In this document: piece by piece, positions 31,401 to 42,483 of the stretch
Layout: each line of letters starts with the position of its first letter
Position numbering within the stretch: the stretch's first letter is position 1
Source: Trabulsiella guamensis ATCC 49490
GTDB lineage: Bacteria > Pseudomonadota > Gammaproteobacteria > Enterobacterales > Enterobacteriaceae
Assembly (NCBI RefSeq): GCF_000734965.1
Contig: NZ_JMTB01000063.1
Coordinates: forward strand, 1-59,709
DNA length: 59,709 nucleotides
Direction of reading: 5' to 3'
Made by a program: the position numbers and the translations under genes
Notes under the pieces: generated by a model
Told to the model about the DNA's origin: nothing
What the model saw: only the letters and a program-made list of their open reading frames with translations
Databases searched by the model: none

Positions 31401-32396
31401 ATGGAGCTGCTCTGCCCTGCCGGAAACCTCCCGGCGCTTAAGGCGGCCATTGAAAACGGCGCGGACGCTGTTTATATCGGGCTGAAGGATGATACCAACG
31501 CCCGACATTTTGCCGGCCTTAACTTCACCGAAAAAAAACTGCAGGAAGCGGTCAGCTTTGTGCATCAGCATCGCCGTAAATTACACATCGCCATCAACAC
31601 CTTCGCTCACCCGGACGGCTACATCCGCTGGCAGCGCGCGGTGGATATGGCGGCGCAATTGGGCGCAGACGCGCTGATCCTCGCTGATCTCGCCATGCTG
31701 GAGTATGCCACAGAGCGTTATCCACATATCGAACGCCATGTCTCGGTTCAGGCATCGGCCACCAACGAAGAGGCGATTCGCTTTTATCACCGTCATTTCG
31801 ACGTGGCGCGCGTGGTGCTGCCGCGCGTACTCTCCATCCATCAGGTTAAGCAACTGGCGCGGACTACGCCAGTGCCGCTGGAAGTCTTCGCGTTTGGTAG
31901 CCTGTGCATCATGGCCGAAGGGCGCTGCTACTTGTCGTCTTATTTAACCGGTGAATCCCCCAATACCGTCGGCGCGTGTTCTCCTGCCCGCTTTGTCCGC
32001 TGGCAGCAGACGCCGCAGGGTCTGGAATCACGCCTTAACGAAGTGCTGATCGACCGTTATCAGGATGGAGAAAATGCCGGTTACCCGACACTGTGCAAGG
32101 GGCGTTATCTGGTGGACGGCGAGCGCTATCACGCGCTGGAGGAGCCGACCAGCCTCAACACCCTTGAGTTGCTGCCGGAGTTACTGGCGGCAAATATCGC
32201 CTCGGTGAAAATCGAAGGTCGTCAGCGCAGCCCGGCATATGTCAGCCAGGTGGCGAAAGTGTGGCGTCAGGCGATCGATCGCTGCATAGCCGATCCGCAG
32301 AACTTCGTCCCGCAGGCCACCTGGATGGAAACGCTCGGCGCGATGTCCGAGGGAAGCCAGACGACGCTTGGCGCTTATCACCGCAAATGGCAGTAG
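31401..32396 (+). CDS. ubiU: UbiU, O2-independent ubiquinone hydroxylation protein (U32 family)
   Basis: Iron-sulfur protein of the U32 peptidase-like family, forming a heterodimer with UbiV for anaerobic ring hydroxylation in ubiquinone biosynthesis. The 331-aa product equals E. coli UbiU in length. The four candidate 4Fe-4S cysteines are visible in GSLCIMAEGRCYLSSY, TVGACSPARF and YPTLCKGRY. AGGA lies seven bases before the ATG. It is followed by ubiV after 8 bp and faces ubiT, its functional partner, which is frameshifted here. Confidence 0.97.
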   Translation: MELLCPAGNLPALKAAIENGADAVYIGLKDDTNARHFAGLNFTEKKLQEAVSFVHQHRRKLHIAINTFAHPDGYIRWQRAVDMAAQLGADALILADLAMLEYATERYPHIERHVSVQASATNEEAIRFYHRHFDVARVVLPRVLSIHQVKQLARTTPVPLEVFAFGSLCIMAEGRCYLSSYLTGESPNTVGACSPARFVRWQQTPQGLESRLNEVLIDRYQDGENAGYPTLCKGRYLVDGERYHALEEPTSLNTLELLPELLAANIASVKIEGRQRSPAYVSQVAKVWRQAIDRCIADPQNFVPQATWMETLGAMSEGSQTTLGAYHRKWQ

Positions 32397-32404
32397 GAAA
32401 TACG

Positions 32405-33283
32405 ATGAAATATTCATTAGGGCCGGTGCTTTACTACTGGCCAAAAGAGACGCTGGAATCGTTCTATCAGCAGGCGGCGAACAGCAGCGCGGATGTCATC
32501 TATCTTGGCGAAACGGTTTGCAGCAAGCGCCGCGCCACAAAAGTTGGCGACTGGATAGACATGGCGAAGAGCCTCGCCACCAGCGGCAAGCAGGTGGTGT
32601 TGTCGACGCTGGCGCTGGTGCAGGCCTCGTCAGAACTGAGCGAACTGAAGCGCTATGTCGACAATGGCGATTTCCTGCTGGAAGCGAGCGATCTCGGCGT
32701 GGTAAATCTGTGCGCCGAGCGCAAACTGCCTTTTGTCGCCAGCCATGCGCTGAACTGCTACAACGCCGTCACTCTGCGTCTGCTGCTCAAACAGGGAATG
32801 GTGCGCTGGTGCATGCCAGTTGAACTCTCCCGCGACTGGCTGGCCAATCTGCTTGATCAATGCGATGAGCTGGGCATCCGCCGCCAGTTCGAGGTAGAAG
32901 TGCTGAGCTATGGCCATCTGCCGCTGGCGTATTCCGCTCGCTGCTTCACGGCACGCTCCGAAGATCGCCCGAAGGATGAATGCGAAACCTGCTGCATCAA
33001 ATACCCCAACGGACGCAGCGTACTGTCCCAGGAAAATCAGCAGGTATTCGTGCTGAACGGGATCCAGACCATGAGCGGTTACGTCTACAATCTTGGCAAC
33101 GAGTTAACCTCGATGAAAGGCCTGGTGGATATTGTCCGTCTTTCGCCGCTGGGCAGCGAGACGTTCGCGATGCTGGATGCCTTCCGCGCCAATGAAAATG
33201 GCGCCGCGCCGCTCGCGCTGGCCCCGCTCAGCGACTGTAACGGCTACTGGAAACGCCTTGCCGGTCTGGAGCTACAGGCCTGA
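32405..33283 (+). CDS. ubiV: UbiV, O2-independent ubiquinone hydroxylation protein
   Basis: Second U32-family iron-sulfur subunit, partner of UbiU. The 292-aa product starts at ATG 32405 (MKYSLGPVLYYWPKE); the frame extending back to 32261 overlaps ubiU and is not homologous. Candidate cluster cysteines are in GETVCSKRR, YSARCFTARSE and DECETCCIKYP. It lies 8 bp after ubiU in an operon. Confidence 0.97.
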   Translation: MKYSLGPVLYYWPKETLESFYQQAANSSADVIYLGETVCSKRRATKVGDWIDMAKSLATSGKQVVLSTLALVQASSELSELKRYVDNGDFLLEASDLGVVNLCAERKLPFVASHALNCYNAVTLRLLLKQGMVRWCMPVELSRDWLANLLDQCDELGIRRQFEVEVLSYGHLPLAYSARCFTARSEDRPKDECETCCIKYPNGRSVLSQENQQVFVLNGIQTMSGYVYNLGNELTSMKGLVDIVRLSPLGSETFAMLDAFRANENGAAPLALAPLSDCNGYWKRLAGLELQA

Positions 33284-33289
33284 TAAATA

Positions 33290-33359
33290 GCTCACTTTGT
33301 TAACAGCTTTAGCTAATCTTTAATGCAGTATGAAAAGATTAACCGGTAACAAAGTGAGC
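33290..33359. repeat. Nested inverted repeats in the ubiV-yhbW gap
   Basis: Outer 13-bp perfect arms GCTCACTTTGTTA (33290-33302) and TAACAAAGTGAGC (33347-33359) enclose an inner 8-bp pair TAATCTTT (33314-33321) / AAAGATTA (33334-33341). The right outer arm ends 4 bp before the yhbW start codon, where its ribosome-binding site should be. Confidence 0.85.
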
Positions 33360-33363
33360 CGTT

Positions 33364-34371
33364 ATGACTGACAAAACCATTCCTTTTTCGGTGCTTGATC
33401 TCGCACCGATCCCCCAGGGCTCGTCTGCCAGAGACGCCTTTTCACATTCGTTAGATCTCGCCCGTCTGGCGGAAAAACGCGGCTATCACCGCTACTGGCT
33501 GGCGGAACATCACAACATGACCGGCATCGCCAGTGCGGCAACCTCGGTGCTGATTGGTTATCTGGCGGCAAATACCTCCACACTGCATTTGGGTTCCGGC
33601 GGCGTGATGCTGCCAAACCACTCCCCGCTGGTGATTGCCGAACAGTTCGGCACGCTCAATACGCTCTATCCTGGCCGTATCGATCTGGGGCTGGGGCGCG
33701 CACCAGGCAGTGATCAGCGCACCATGATGGCACTGCGTCGCCACATGAGCGGTGATGTCGACAACTTCCCGCGCGATGTCGCGGAACTGGTGGACTGGTT
33801 CGACGCCCGCGATCCGAATCCGCATGTACGTCCGGTACCAGGCTACGGTGAGAAAGTCCCTGTATGGCTGCTCGGTTCGAGCCTCTACAGCGCTCAACTG
33901 GCCGCACAGCTTGGCCTGCCGTTCGCTTTTGCATCGCACTTCGCGCCGGATATGCTCTTCCAGGCACTGCATCTGTACCGCACCAATTTTAAACCGTCGG
34001 AACGGCTGGAAAAACCGTACGCGATGGTGTGCATCAATATTATTGCCGCCGACAGCAACCGTGATGCCGAATTCCTGTTTACCTCAATGCAGCAGGCATT
34101 CGTAAAACTGCGTCGCGGTGAGACCGGCCAGTTGCCGCCGCCGATCCAGAATATGGATCAGTTCTGGACGCCGTCAGAGCAGTACGGCGTCCAGCAGGCG
34201 TTGAGCATGTCGCTGGTAGGTGATAAAGCGAAAATTCGTCACGGGCTGGAATCAATGCTGCGCGAAACGCAGGCCGATGAAATCATGGTCAACGGGCAGA
34301 TTTTCGATAATCAGGCACGGCTGCATTCGTTCGAACTGGCGATGCAGGTGAAAGAAGAACTGTTAGGGTAA
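33364..34371 (+). CDS. yhbW: YhbW, luciferase-like monooxygenase
   Basis: Flavin-dependent monooxygenase of the bacterial luciferase-like superfamily; substrate unknown. The 335-aa product equals the E. coli length and shows [58 protein letters not shown] split across residues 77-99, and [17 protein letters not shown]. No strong ribosome-binding site precedes the ATG because the region lies in a large inverted repeat. It is the last gene with E. coli 71-min synteny; the next gene, lptG, belongs to 96 min. Confidence 0.95.
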   Translation: MTDKTIPFSVLDLAPIPQGSSARDAFSHSLDLARLAEKRGYHRYWLAEHHNMTGIASAATSVLIGYLAANTSTLHLGSGGVMLPNHSPLVIAEQFGTLNTLYPGRIDLGLGRAPGSDQRTMMALRRHMSGDVDNFPRDVAELVDWFDARDPNPHVRPVPGYGEKVPVWLLGSSLYSAQLAAQLGLPFAFASHFAPDMLFQALHLYRTNFKPSERLEKPYAMVCINIIAADSNRDAEFLFTSMQQAFVKLRRGETGQLPPPIQNMDQFWTPSEQYGVQQALSMSLVGDKAKIRHGLESMLRETQADEIMVNGQIFDNQARLHSFELAMQVKEELLG

Positions 34372-34378
34372 AACCTCA

Positions 34379-34401
34379 CCCCGGCCAGCAAAAGGCCGGG
34401 G
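34379..34401. terminator. Hairpin between convergent yhbW and lptG
   Basis: Perfect CCCCGGCC / GGCCGGGG stem with loop AGCAAAA in the 41-bp gap between convergent genes. It has no T run on the plus strand, so termination strength is uncertain. Confidence 0.65.
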
Positions 34402-34412
34402 GAACCGGCTGA

Positions 34413-35495
34413 TTACGCTTTGCGCATCATCAGCCAGAGGCTTATCAGGAAGAATGAGGCGCTCGGCAACAGGGCGCCTACCACAGGCGGGATCCCATAG
34501 ACCAGCGTCAGCGGGCCGAAGATCTGATCCAGCACGTAGAACACGAAGCCGAAGCTAATCCCCGTCACCACACGCACGCCCATCGGCACGCTACGCAGTG
34601 GGCCAAAAATAAACGACAGCGCCATCAGCATCATCACCGCCACGGAAAGCGGCTGGAAAATTTTGCTCCACATGTTGAGCTGATAACGGCCGGAATCCTG
34701 CCCACTCGATTTCAGATACCGCACGTAGTTATGCAGGCCACTGATGGAGAGCGCGTCCGGATCCAGCGCCACCACGCCAAGTTTGTCCGGCGTCAGGTTG
34801 GTTTTCCAGGTGCCGCTCACCGTCTGGCTGCCAGTCACCTGCTTCGGGTTGGTCAGGTTGGATTCATCGACCTGTGACAATCGCCAGAGCTTGTTCTGGT
34901 TATCAAATTTCGCTGTTGCGGCATAGCGAACGGATTGCAGGCGACGTTCATTGTTGAACGAATAAATACTTACGCCGCCGAGTTCGTCATCACCTTTCAC
35001 TCGCTCGATATAGACAAAATTGTGTCCGTCTTTCGCCCACAGCCCTTGCTGCGTGGAGAGCAGCGAACCGCCGTACATCTGCTGTGCGCGATAGTTACGT
35101 GCCATCTGTTCACCCTGCGGTGCCACCCATTCGCCGATCGCCATGGTCAATAGCACCAGCGGAATCGCGGTTTTCATCACCGACAGCGCCACCTGCATAC
35201 GGGTAAAACCGGAGGCCTGCATCACCACCAGCTCGCTGCGTTGCGCCAGCATACCGAGCCCCAGCAGCGCGCCGAGTAGCGCGGCCATCGGGAAGAAGAT
35301 TTGAATGTCTTTCGGGATGCTCAGGAGGGTGTACATCCCTGCGCCCATCGCATCGTAGCTCCCCTGCCCGGCTTTCTTCAGCTGATCAACAAACTTGATG
35401 ATGCCGGAGAGCGACACCAGCATGAACAACGTCAGCATGATGGTGTTGAAAATGGTTTTACCGATATAGCGGTCAAGAACGCCGAACGCCTGCAT
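34413..35495 (-). CDS. lptG: LptG, LPS export permease
   Basis: Inner-membrane permease of the LptB2FG ABC transporter that extracts lipopolysaccharide and hands it to LptC. The 360-aa product has three N-terminal transmembrane helices, a periplasmic beta-jellyroll domain (about 135-265) and three C-terminal helices; GVLDRYIGKTIFNTI and VMMLMALSFIFGPLRSVPMG are conserved. It overlaps lptF by one base. The orientation relative to yra/yhb genes is opposite to that expected from E. coli. Confidence 0.97.
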   Translation of the reverse strand: MQAFGVLDRYIGKTIFNTIMLTLFMLVSLSGIIKFVDQLKKAGQGSYDAMGAGMYTLLSIPKDIQIFFPMAALLGALLGLGMLAQRSELVVMQASGFTRMQVALSVMKTAIPLVLLTMAIGEWVAPQGEQMARNYRAQQMYGGSLLSTQQGLWAKDGHNFVYIERVKGDDELGGVSIYSFNNERRLQSVRYAATAKFDNQNKLWRLSQVDESNLTNPKQVTGSQTVSGTWKTNLTPDKLGVVALDPDALSISGLHNYVRYLKSSGQDSGRYQLNMWSKIFQPLSVAVMMLMALSFIFGPLRSVPMGVRVVTGISFGFVFYVLDQIFGPLTLVYGIPPVVGALLPSASFFLISLWLMMRKA

Positions 35496-36595
35496 TACAC
35501 GGCTCCTTTATGCATAAAACGGGCGCGCAAACGACGCACCGGCAACGTATCCCACAGGTTCAGCATGACAGCTAAGGCGAGATACAGCAGGTTGACCGCC
35601 CACATCCAGATCATCGGATCAAGTTTGCCTTTGCCGCCATTCGACTTAAGCGACGTCTGCAACAGGAAGAACACCAGATACAGCAACATAGCAGGCAGCA
35701 TCGAGAGCACACGCCCCTGGCGCGGGTTAACTACGCTGAGCGGTACCACCATCAGCGCCATCATAAAGACAGTGAACACTAGCGTGAAACGCCAGTGCAG
35801 CTCAGCGCTGGCGCGGTCGTTATCGGTGTTCCACAGTGTGCGCATGTCCATCTGTTCGGTGTCGTCCGGATCCAGCGCCACCGCCTGATGACCGATAATT
35901 GCCTGATAATTTTTGAAATCGGTGATGCGGAAGGCGCGCAACATTGCCGTGCCTTCAAACCGCGTCCCTTCGTTGAGCGTCACCACCTGCGAGCCATCTT
36001 TGTGCTGCGCCAGTTGGCCGGAATCGGCAACCACGACTGATGGCCGCGCATTGCCCTTCGGGCGCAACTGCGCGAGGAAAACATCTTTAAAACTGCTGCC
36101 ATCGACGCTTTCGATAAACAATACCGCGTTGCCGTCAGTGGCCTGCTGGAACTGCCCTTGCGCCAGCGCCGCCATACCGGGGTTGGCTTTGGCTTCCGCC
36201 AGCACTTCATCCTGATGACGTGAGGACCACGGCCCCGCCCACATCACGTTCACCGCCGCTATGATGCCGGTAAACAGTGCCAGGATCATCGCCGCTTTAA
36301 TCAATACCGCTTTACTCAGACCACAGGCATGCATCACCGTGATTTCACTCTCGGTGTACAGTTTACCCAGCGTCATTAACAACCCGAGAAACAGGCTCAG
36401 TGGCAGGATCAATTGCGCCATCTCAGGGACGCCAAGGCCCAGCAGAGAAAGCACGAGATTTGTCGGGATTTCACCATCAACGGCAGCGCCGAGGATCCTG
36501 ACCAGCTTCTGGCAAAAAAAGATCAGCAGCAGGATGAAGAGGATGGCAAGCTGGCTTTTCAGCGTCTCCCGCACCAGATATCTTATGATTATCAC
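35495..36595 (-). CDS. lptF: LptF, LPS export permease
   Basis: Partner permease of LptG in the lipopolysaccharide transporter. The 366-aa product starts MIIIRYLVRETLKSQLAILF and has the same six-helix plus periplasmic jellyroll layout; conserved regions include ESEITVMHACGLSK and MMALMVVPLSVVNPRQGRVLS. It is transcribed divergently from pepA, as in E. coli, across 257 bp. Confidence 0.97.
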   Translation of the reverse strand: MIIIRYLVRETLKSQLAILFILLLIFFCQKLVRILGAAVDGEIPTNLVLSLLGLGVPEMAQLILPLSLFLGLLMTLGKLYTESEITVMHACGLSKAVLIKAAMILALFTGIIAAVNVMWAGPWSSRHQDEVLAEAKANPGMAALAQGQFQQATDGNAVLFIESVDGSSFKDVFLAQLRPKGNARPSVVVADSGQLAQHKDGSQVVTLNEGTRFEGTAMLRAFRITDFKNYQAIIGHQAVALDPDDTEQMDMRTLWNTDNDRASAELHWRFTLVFTVFMMALMVVPLSVVNPRQGRVLSMLPAMLLYLVFFLLQTSLKSNGGKGKLDPMIWMWAVNLLYLALAVMLNLWDTLPVRRLRARFMHKGAV

Positions 36596-36715
36596 TATAA
36601 ATACGCCCGTAAAAACCCGTCTTGTTGCAGGAAAATAGCTTGTTTCATGGCTTAAACGTCATTTATTCTCTTGAGTCGTTGAAAACATCGCTAAGATTAA
36701 ACTACTCAGCGGCAT

Positions 36716-36731
36716 CACGTTTTCGAACGTG
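36716..36731. promoter_or_regulatory. Hairpin in the lptF/pepA intergenic region
   Basis: Palindrome CACGTT-TTCG-AACGTG in the 257-bp divergent region. It forms a stable stem with a TTCG loop if transcribed, or could be an operator. The rest of the gap holds the two divergent promoters, which I cannot place exactly. Confidence 0.4.
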
Positions 36732-36849
36732 TTCAAACCGTAGACTCAGTAAGAATATCATGAAGTCACCGCAACAGCGGACATGAGTTACGAAAGCTTT
36801 CAATTCTATCTGTAGCCACCGCCGTTGTCTTTAAGATTCAGGAGCGTAG

Positions 36850-38364
<1,515 letters not shown>

Positions 38365-38465
38365 TTGCCGTCTGACGCCCGGTGACGCTACGCTTACCGG
38401 GCCTACGAATGAGTACCCTATACAGTCCGGGTAAGCGTAGCGCCACCCGGCTTCATATTTAAATT
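38365..38465. repeat. Pair of inverted REP elements (BIME)
   Basis: Two REP units in opposite orientation: one around GACGCCCGGTGACGCTACGC with CCGGGCCTAC, and its inverse around CCGGGTAAGCGTAGCGCCAC with CGGC. They fill the 120-bp gap between pepA and holC. Confidence 0.85.
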
Positions 38466-38484
38466 CAGACAAGATGCCCCATAT

Positions 38485-38928
38485 ATGAAGAATGCAACGT
38501 TCTATCTTCTGGACAATGACACGCAGCAGGATGGTTTAAGCGCCGTCGAACAACTGGTGTGTGAACTTGCCGCAGAACGTTGGCGAAGCGGCAAACGCGT
38601 TCTGATCGCCTGTGAAGATGAAGCGCAGGCGGTTCGCCTCGATGAAGCACTATGGACGCGCCCACCCGAAAGTTTTGTGCCGCACAACCTGTCGGGTGAA
38701 GGCCCGCGCGGCGGCGCGCCGGTGGAGATCGCCTGGCCGCAAAAGCGCAACAGCAGTCCGCGAGATCTGCTGATTAGTCTGCGTACAGGCTTTGCAGATT
38801 TTGCCACCGCTTTCACAGAAGTGATAGACTTCGTCCCCTACGAAGATTCTTTGAAACAACTGGCCCGCGAACGTTACAAAGCGTACCGCGTAGCCGGTTT
38901 CAACCTGACCACGGCAACCTGGAAATAA
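38485..38928 (+). CDS. holC: HolC, DNA polymerase III chi subunit
   Basis: Chi subunit of the clamp-loader, linking it with psi (HolD) and with SSB at the replication fork. The 147-aa product begins [17 protein letters not shown] and contains [21 protein letters not shown] and [20 protein letters not shown]. Length equals E. coli HolC. Its stop codon overlaps the valS start by one base. Confidence 0.96.
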   Translation: MKNATFYLLDNDTQQDGLSAVEQLVCELAAERWRSGKRVLIACEDEAQAVRLDEALWTRPPESFVPHNLSGEGPRGGAPVEIAWPQKRNSSPRDLLISLRTGFADFATAFTEVIDFVPYEDSLKQLARERYKAYRVAGFNLTTATWK

Positions 38929-41783
38929 TGGAAAAGACATACAACCCACAAGATATCGAACAGCCGCTTTACGAGCACTGGGAAAAGCAGGGCTATTTCA
39001 AACCGAATGGCGACGAAAGCCAGGAAAGTTTCTGCATCATGATCCCGCCGCCGAACGTCACCGGCAGTTTGCATATGGGTCACGCTTTCCAGCAAACCAT
39101 CATGGACACCATGATCCGCTATCAGCGCATGCAGGGCAAAAATACCCTGTGGCAGGTCGGTACTGACCACGCGGGTATCGCGACACAGATGGTGGTTGAA
39201 CGCAAAATTGCTGCCGAAGAAGGTAAAACCCGTCACGACTACGGCCGCGACGCCTTTATCGACAAAATCTGGCAGTGGAAAGCGGAGTCTGGCGGCACCA
39301 TTACCCGTCAGATGCGTCGTCTGGGTAACTCCGTCGACTGGGAGCGCGAACGCTTCACGATGGACGAAGGCCTTTCCAATGCCGTGAAAGAAGTATTTGT
39401 CCGCCTGCACAAAGAAGATCTGATCTACCGCGGCAAGCGTCTGGTCAACTGGGACCCGAAACTGCGCACCGCCATTTCCGATCTCGAAGTAGAAAACCGT
39501 GAATCGAAAGGCTCCATGTGGCACATCCGCTATCCGCTGGCCGATGGCGCGAAAACCGCAGACGGTAAAGATTACTTAGTTGTCGCCACGACTCGTCCGG
39601 AAACGTTACTGGGCGATACTGGCGTGGCCGTCAACCCGGAAGATCCGCGTTACAAGAGTCTCATCGGTAAATTTGTGGTGCTGCCGCTGGTTAACCGCCG
39701 CATCCCGATCGTTGCTGACGAGCACGCCGATATGGAAAAAGGTACCGGTTGCGTGAAAATCACCCCGGCGCACGATTTTAACGACTACGAAGTCGGTCGT
39801 CGTCACGCCCTGCCGATGATCAACATCTTCACCTTTGACGGCGATATCCGTGAAAGCGCGCAGGTGTACGACACCAACGGCGTGGAAAGCGACGTGTACT
39901 CGAGCGAGATCCCGGCTGAGTTCCAGAAACTGGAACGTTTTGCTGCGCGTAAAGCGGTGGTTGCTGCCATTGATGCGCTCGGTCTGCTGGAAGAGATCAA
40001 ACCACACGATCTGACCGTCCCGTACGGCGACCGTGGCGGCGTGGTGATCGAGCCGATGCTGACTGACCAGTGGTATGTTCGCGTTGCGCCGCTGGCGAAA
40101 CCGGCGATTGAAGCAGTTGAGAACGGTGATATCCAGTTCGTTCCGAAACAGTACGAAAACATGTACTTCTCCTGGATGCGCGATATTCAGGACTGGTGTA
40201 TCTCTCGTCAGCTGTGGTGGGGTCACCGCATCCCGGCATGGTATGACGAACAGGGCAACGTGTACGTGGGCCGCAGCGAAGCGGAAGTGCGTCAGGAAAA
40301 CAACATTGCCGCCGACGTTCCGCTGCGTCAGGACGAAGACGTGCTGGATACCTGGTTCTCCTCTGCACTGTGGACCTTCTCCACCCTCGGCTGGCCGGAA
40401 AACACCGATGCGCTGCGTCAGTTCCACCCGACCAGCGTGATGGTGTCTGGCTTCGACATCATCTTCTTCTGGATCGCCCGCATGATCATGATGACCATGC
40501 ATTTCATCAAAGATGAAAACGGCAAGCCGCAAGTACCGTTTAAAACCGTCTACATGACCGGTCTGATTCGCGATGACGAAGGCCAGAAGATGTCCAAATC
40601 CAAGGGCAACGTTATTGACCCGCTGGATATGGTTGATGGTATCGCACTTGAGGATCTGCTGGAAAAACGCACCGGCAACATGATGCAGCCGCAACTGGCG
40701 GAGAAAATTCGCAAGCGCACCGAGAAGCAGTTCCCGGAAGGCATTGAGCCGCACGGCACAGACGCCCTGCGTTTCACCCTCGCGGCGCTGGCCTCTACCG
40801 GCCGCGATATCAACTGGGACATGAAACGTCTGGAAGGTTATCGCAACTTCTGTAACAAGCTGTGGAACGCCAGCCGTTTCGTGCTGATGAACACCGAAGA
40901 TCAGGATTGCGGTTTCAATGGCGGCGAAAAAGTGCTGTCGCTGGCTGACCGCTGGATCCTCGCAGAATTCAACCAGACGGTAAAAGCCTACCGTGAAGCG
41001 CTGGACGGTTATCGTTTCGACATCGCCGCCGGCATTCTGTATGAGTTTACCTGGAACCAGTTCTGCGACTGGTATCTGGAGCTGACCAAGCCGGTGATGA
41101 CAGGCGGTTCTGACGCGGAGCTGCGCGGCACGCGTAACACGCTGGTGACGGTGCTGGAAGGTCTGCTGCGCCTGGCACACCCGATCATCCCGTTCATTAC
41201 CGAAACCATCTGGCAGCGCGTGAAAGTGATTTGCGGCATTACCGCCGACACTATCATGCTGCAACCGTTCCCGCAGTTCGATGCGGCGAAGGTGGATGAC
41301 GTTGCGCTTGCCGATACCGAATGGCTGAAGCAGGCGATCGTTGCCGTGCGTAACATCCGTGCGGAGATGAACATCGCCCCGGGTAAACCGCTGGAACTGC
41401 TGCTCCGTGGCTGCAGCACTGATGCTGTACGCCGCGTGAACGACAACCAGAGCTTCCTGCAGACGCTGGCACGTCTGGAAAGCATCACCGTGCTGCCAGC
41501 TGATGATAAAGGCCCGGTTTCGGTGACCAAAATCATCGACGGTGCCGAGCTGCTGATCCCAATGGCGGGCCTCATCAATAAAGACGATGAGCTGGCGCGT
41601 CTGGCGAAAGAAGTGGCCAAAATCGAAGCAGAAATCGGCCGCATCGAAGGCAAGCTCTCTAACGAAGGGTTTGTGGCTCGTGCACCGGAAGCGGTTATCG
41701 CCAAAGAGCGTGAAAAACTGACCGGCTATGCTGAAGCGAAAGCGAAGCTGATTGAGCAGCAGGCGGTTATCGCTGCGCTGTAA
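38928..41783 (+). CDS. valS: ValS, valyl-tRNA synthetase
   Basis: Class I aminoacyl-tRNA synthetase charging tRNA-Val, with an editing domain. The 951-aa product has the HIGH-type motif [13 protein letters not shown] (HMGH at 49-52), the editing insert (about 190-330), KMSKSKG near residue 554, the anticodon-binding domain, and a C-terminal coiled coil (about 885-951, [23 protein letters not shown]). Length equals E. coli. It is translationally coupled to holC by a one-base overlap. Confidence 0.98.
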   Translation: MEKTYNPQDIEQPLYEHWEKQGYFKPNGDESQESFCIMIPPPNVTGSLHMGHAFQQTIMDTMIRYQRMQGKNTLWQVGTDHAGIATQMVVERKIAAEEGKTRHDYGRDAFIDKIWQWKAESGGTITRQMRRLGNSVDWERERFTMDEGLSNAVKEVFVRLHKEDLIYRGKRLVNWDPKLRTAISDLEVENRESKGSMWHIRYPLADGAKTADGKDYLVVATTRPETLLGDTGVAVNPEDPRYKSLIGKFVVLPLVNRRIPIVADEHADMEKGTGCVKITPAHDFNDYEVGRRHALPMINIFTFDGDIRESAQVYDTNGVESDVYSSEIPAEFQKLERFAARKAVVAAIDALGLLEEIKPHDLTVPYGDRGGVVIEPMLTDQWYVRVAPLAKPAIEAVENGDIQFVPKQYENMYFSWMRDIQDWCISRQLWWGHRIPAWYDEQGNVYVGRSEAEVRQENNIAADVPLRQDEDVLDTWFSSALWTFSTLGWPENTDALRQFHPTSVMVSGFDIIFFWIARMIMMTMHFIKDENGKPQVPFKTVYMTGLIRDDEGQKMSKSKGNVIDPLDMVDGIALEDLLEKRTGNMMQPQLAEKIRKRTEKQFPEGIEPHGTDALRFTLAALASTGRDINWDMKRLEGYRNFCNKLWNASRFVLMNTEDQDCGFNGGEKVLSLADRWILAEFNQTVKAYREALDGYRFDIAAGILYEFTWNQFCDWYLELTKPVMTGGSDAELRGTRNTLVTVLEGLLRLAHPIIPFITETIWQRVKVICGITADTIMLQPFPQFDAAKVDDVALADTEWLKQAIVAVRNIRAEMNIAPGKPLELLLRGCSTDAVRRVNDNQSFLQTLARLESITVLPADDKGPVSVTKIIDGAELLIPMAGLINKDDELARLAKEVAKIEAEIGRIEGKLSNEGFVARAPEAVIAKEREKLTGYAEAKAKLIEQQAVIAAL

Positions 41784-41842
41784 GCGCCGTGGGGTTATAC
41801 CCGCCAGTCGGATAAACGTTGTAGATCCGACGCAGCAGACCG

Positions 41843-41876
41843 AAAAGCCCCTGATGCTGTTGCTCAGGGGCTTTTT
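41843..41876 (+). terminator. valS terminator
   Basis: AAAAGCCCCTGA / TCAGGGGCTTTTT with a nine-base loop, downstream of valS. A short inverted repeat (GTCGGAT / ATCCGAC, 41807-41830) lies between the gene and this hairpin. Confidence 0.9.
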
Positions 41877-41957
41877 AGTGAATTATCCTCGCTTGCGCTT
41901 CCCCTACCCGCAGTGTTATTAACTGCATATGTTTCACGTTGATGTCATGAGCTTGCT

Positions 41958-42461
41958 ATGAGTGTTGTTACGCCCGTTGCGGCGACGCTTCGCCGGATAA
42001 CCGCTGAAGATAATGCCGCCATCGCCTCCGTTATCCGCCAGGTCTCTGCCGAATACGGTTTAACCGCCGATAAAGGCTACACGGTCGCCGATCCGAATCT
42101 GGATGAATTGTTCGAGGTTTACAGCCAGCCCGGCGCAGCTTATTGGGTGGTTGAACGCAATGGGTTGATTGTCGGCGGCGGTGGCGTTGCCCCGTTAAGC
42201 TGTAGCGAATCGGGCATTTGTGAACTGCAGAAGATGTATTTTTTACCCACAGCCCGTGGGCAAGGCCTGGCGAAGAAACTGGCGCTGATGGCACTCGAAC
42301 ATGCCCGCGAACAGGGCTTCCAGCAATGTTATCTGGAGACGACTGCGTTCCTGACCGAGGCAATTCGTCTGTATGAGCACCTTGGCTTTGCGCGTATCGC
42401 TGAACCGCTTGGCTGCACCGGCCACGTCGACTGCGAAGTGAGAATGCTCAAACCCCTTTGA
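41958..42461 (+). CDS. aaaT: AaaT (YjgM), amino-acid N-acetyltransferase
   Basis: GNAT-family acetyltransferase; E. coli AaaT (YjgM) acetylates phenylalanine and methionine. The 167-aa product contains [35 protein letters not shown], the acetyl-CoA loop [19 protein letters not shown] and [21 protein letters not shown]. It follows valS in the plus direction. The 3' end runs into a bidirectional hairpin shared with the next gene. Confidence 0.92.
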   Translation: MSVVTPVAATLRRITAEDNAAIASVIRQVSAEYGLTADKGYTVADPNLDELFEVYSQPGAAYWVVERNGLIVGGGGVAPLSCSESGICELQKMYFLPTARGQGLAKKLALMALEHAREQGFQQCYLETTAFLTEAIRLYEHLGFARIAEPLGCTGHVDCEVRMLKPL

Positions 42462-42476
42462 TGGCTCAAAGGGGTT
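42451..42476. terminator. Hairpin at the end of aaaT
   Basis: AACCCCTTTGA / TCAAAGGGGTT with loop TGGC, followed by TTCC on the plus strand. It includes the aaaT stop codon and probably ends both convergent transcripts. Confidence 0.8.
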
Positions 42477-42483
42477 TTCCGGT

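Noticed and set aside
39606-41264. 552-codon minus-strand frame inside valS
   Set aside because: Antisense shadow of valyl-tRNA synthetase; no domain, start signal or promoter.
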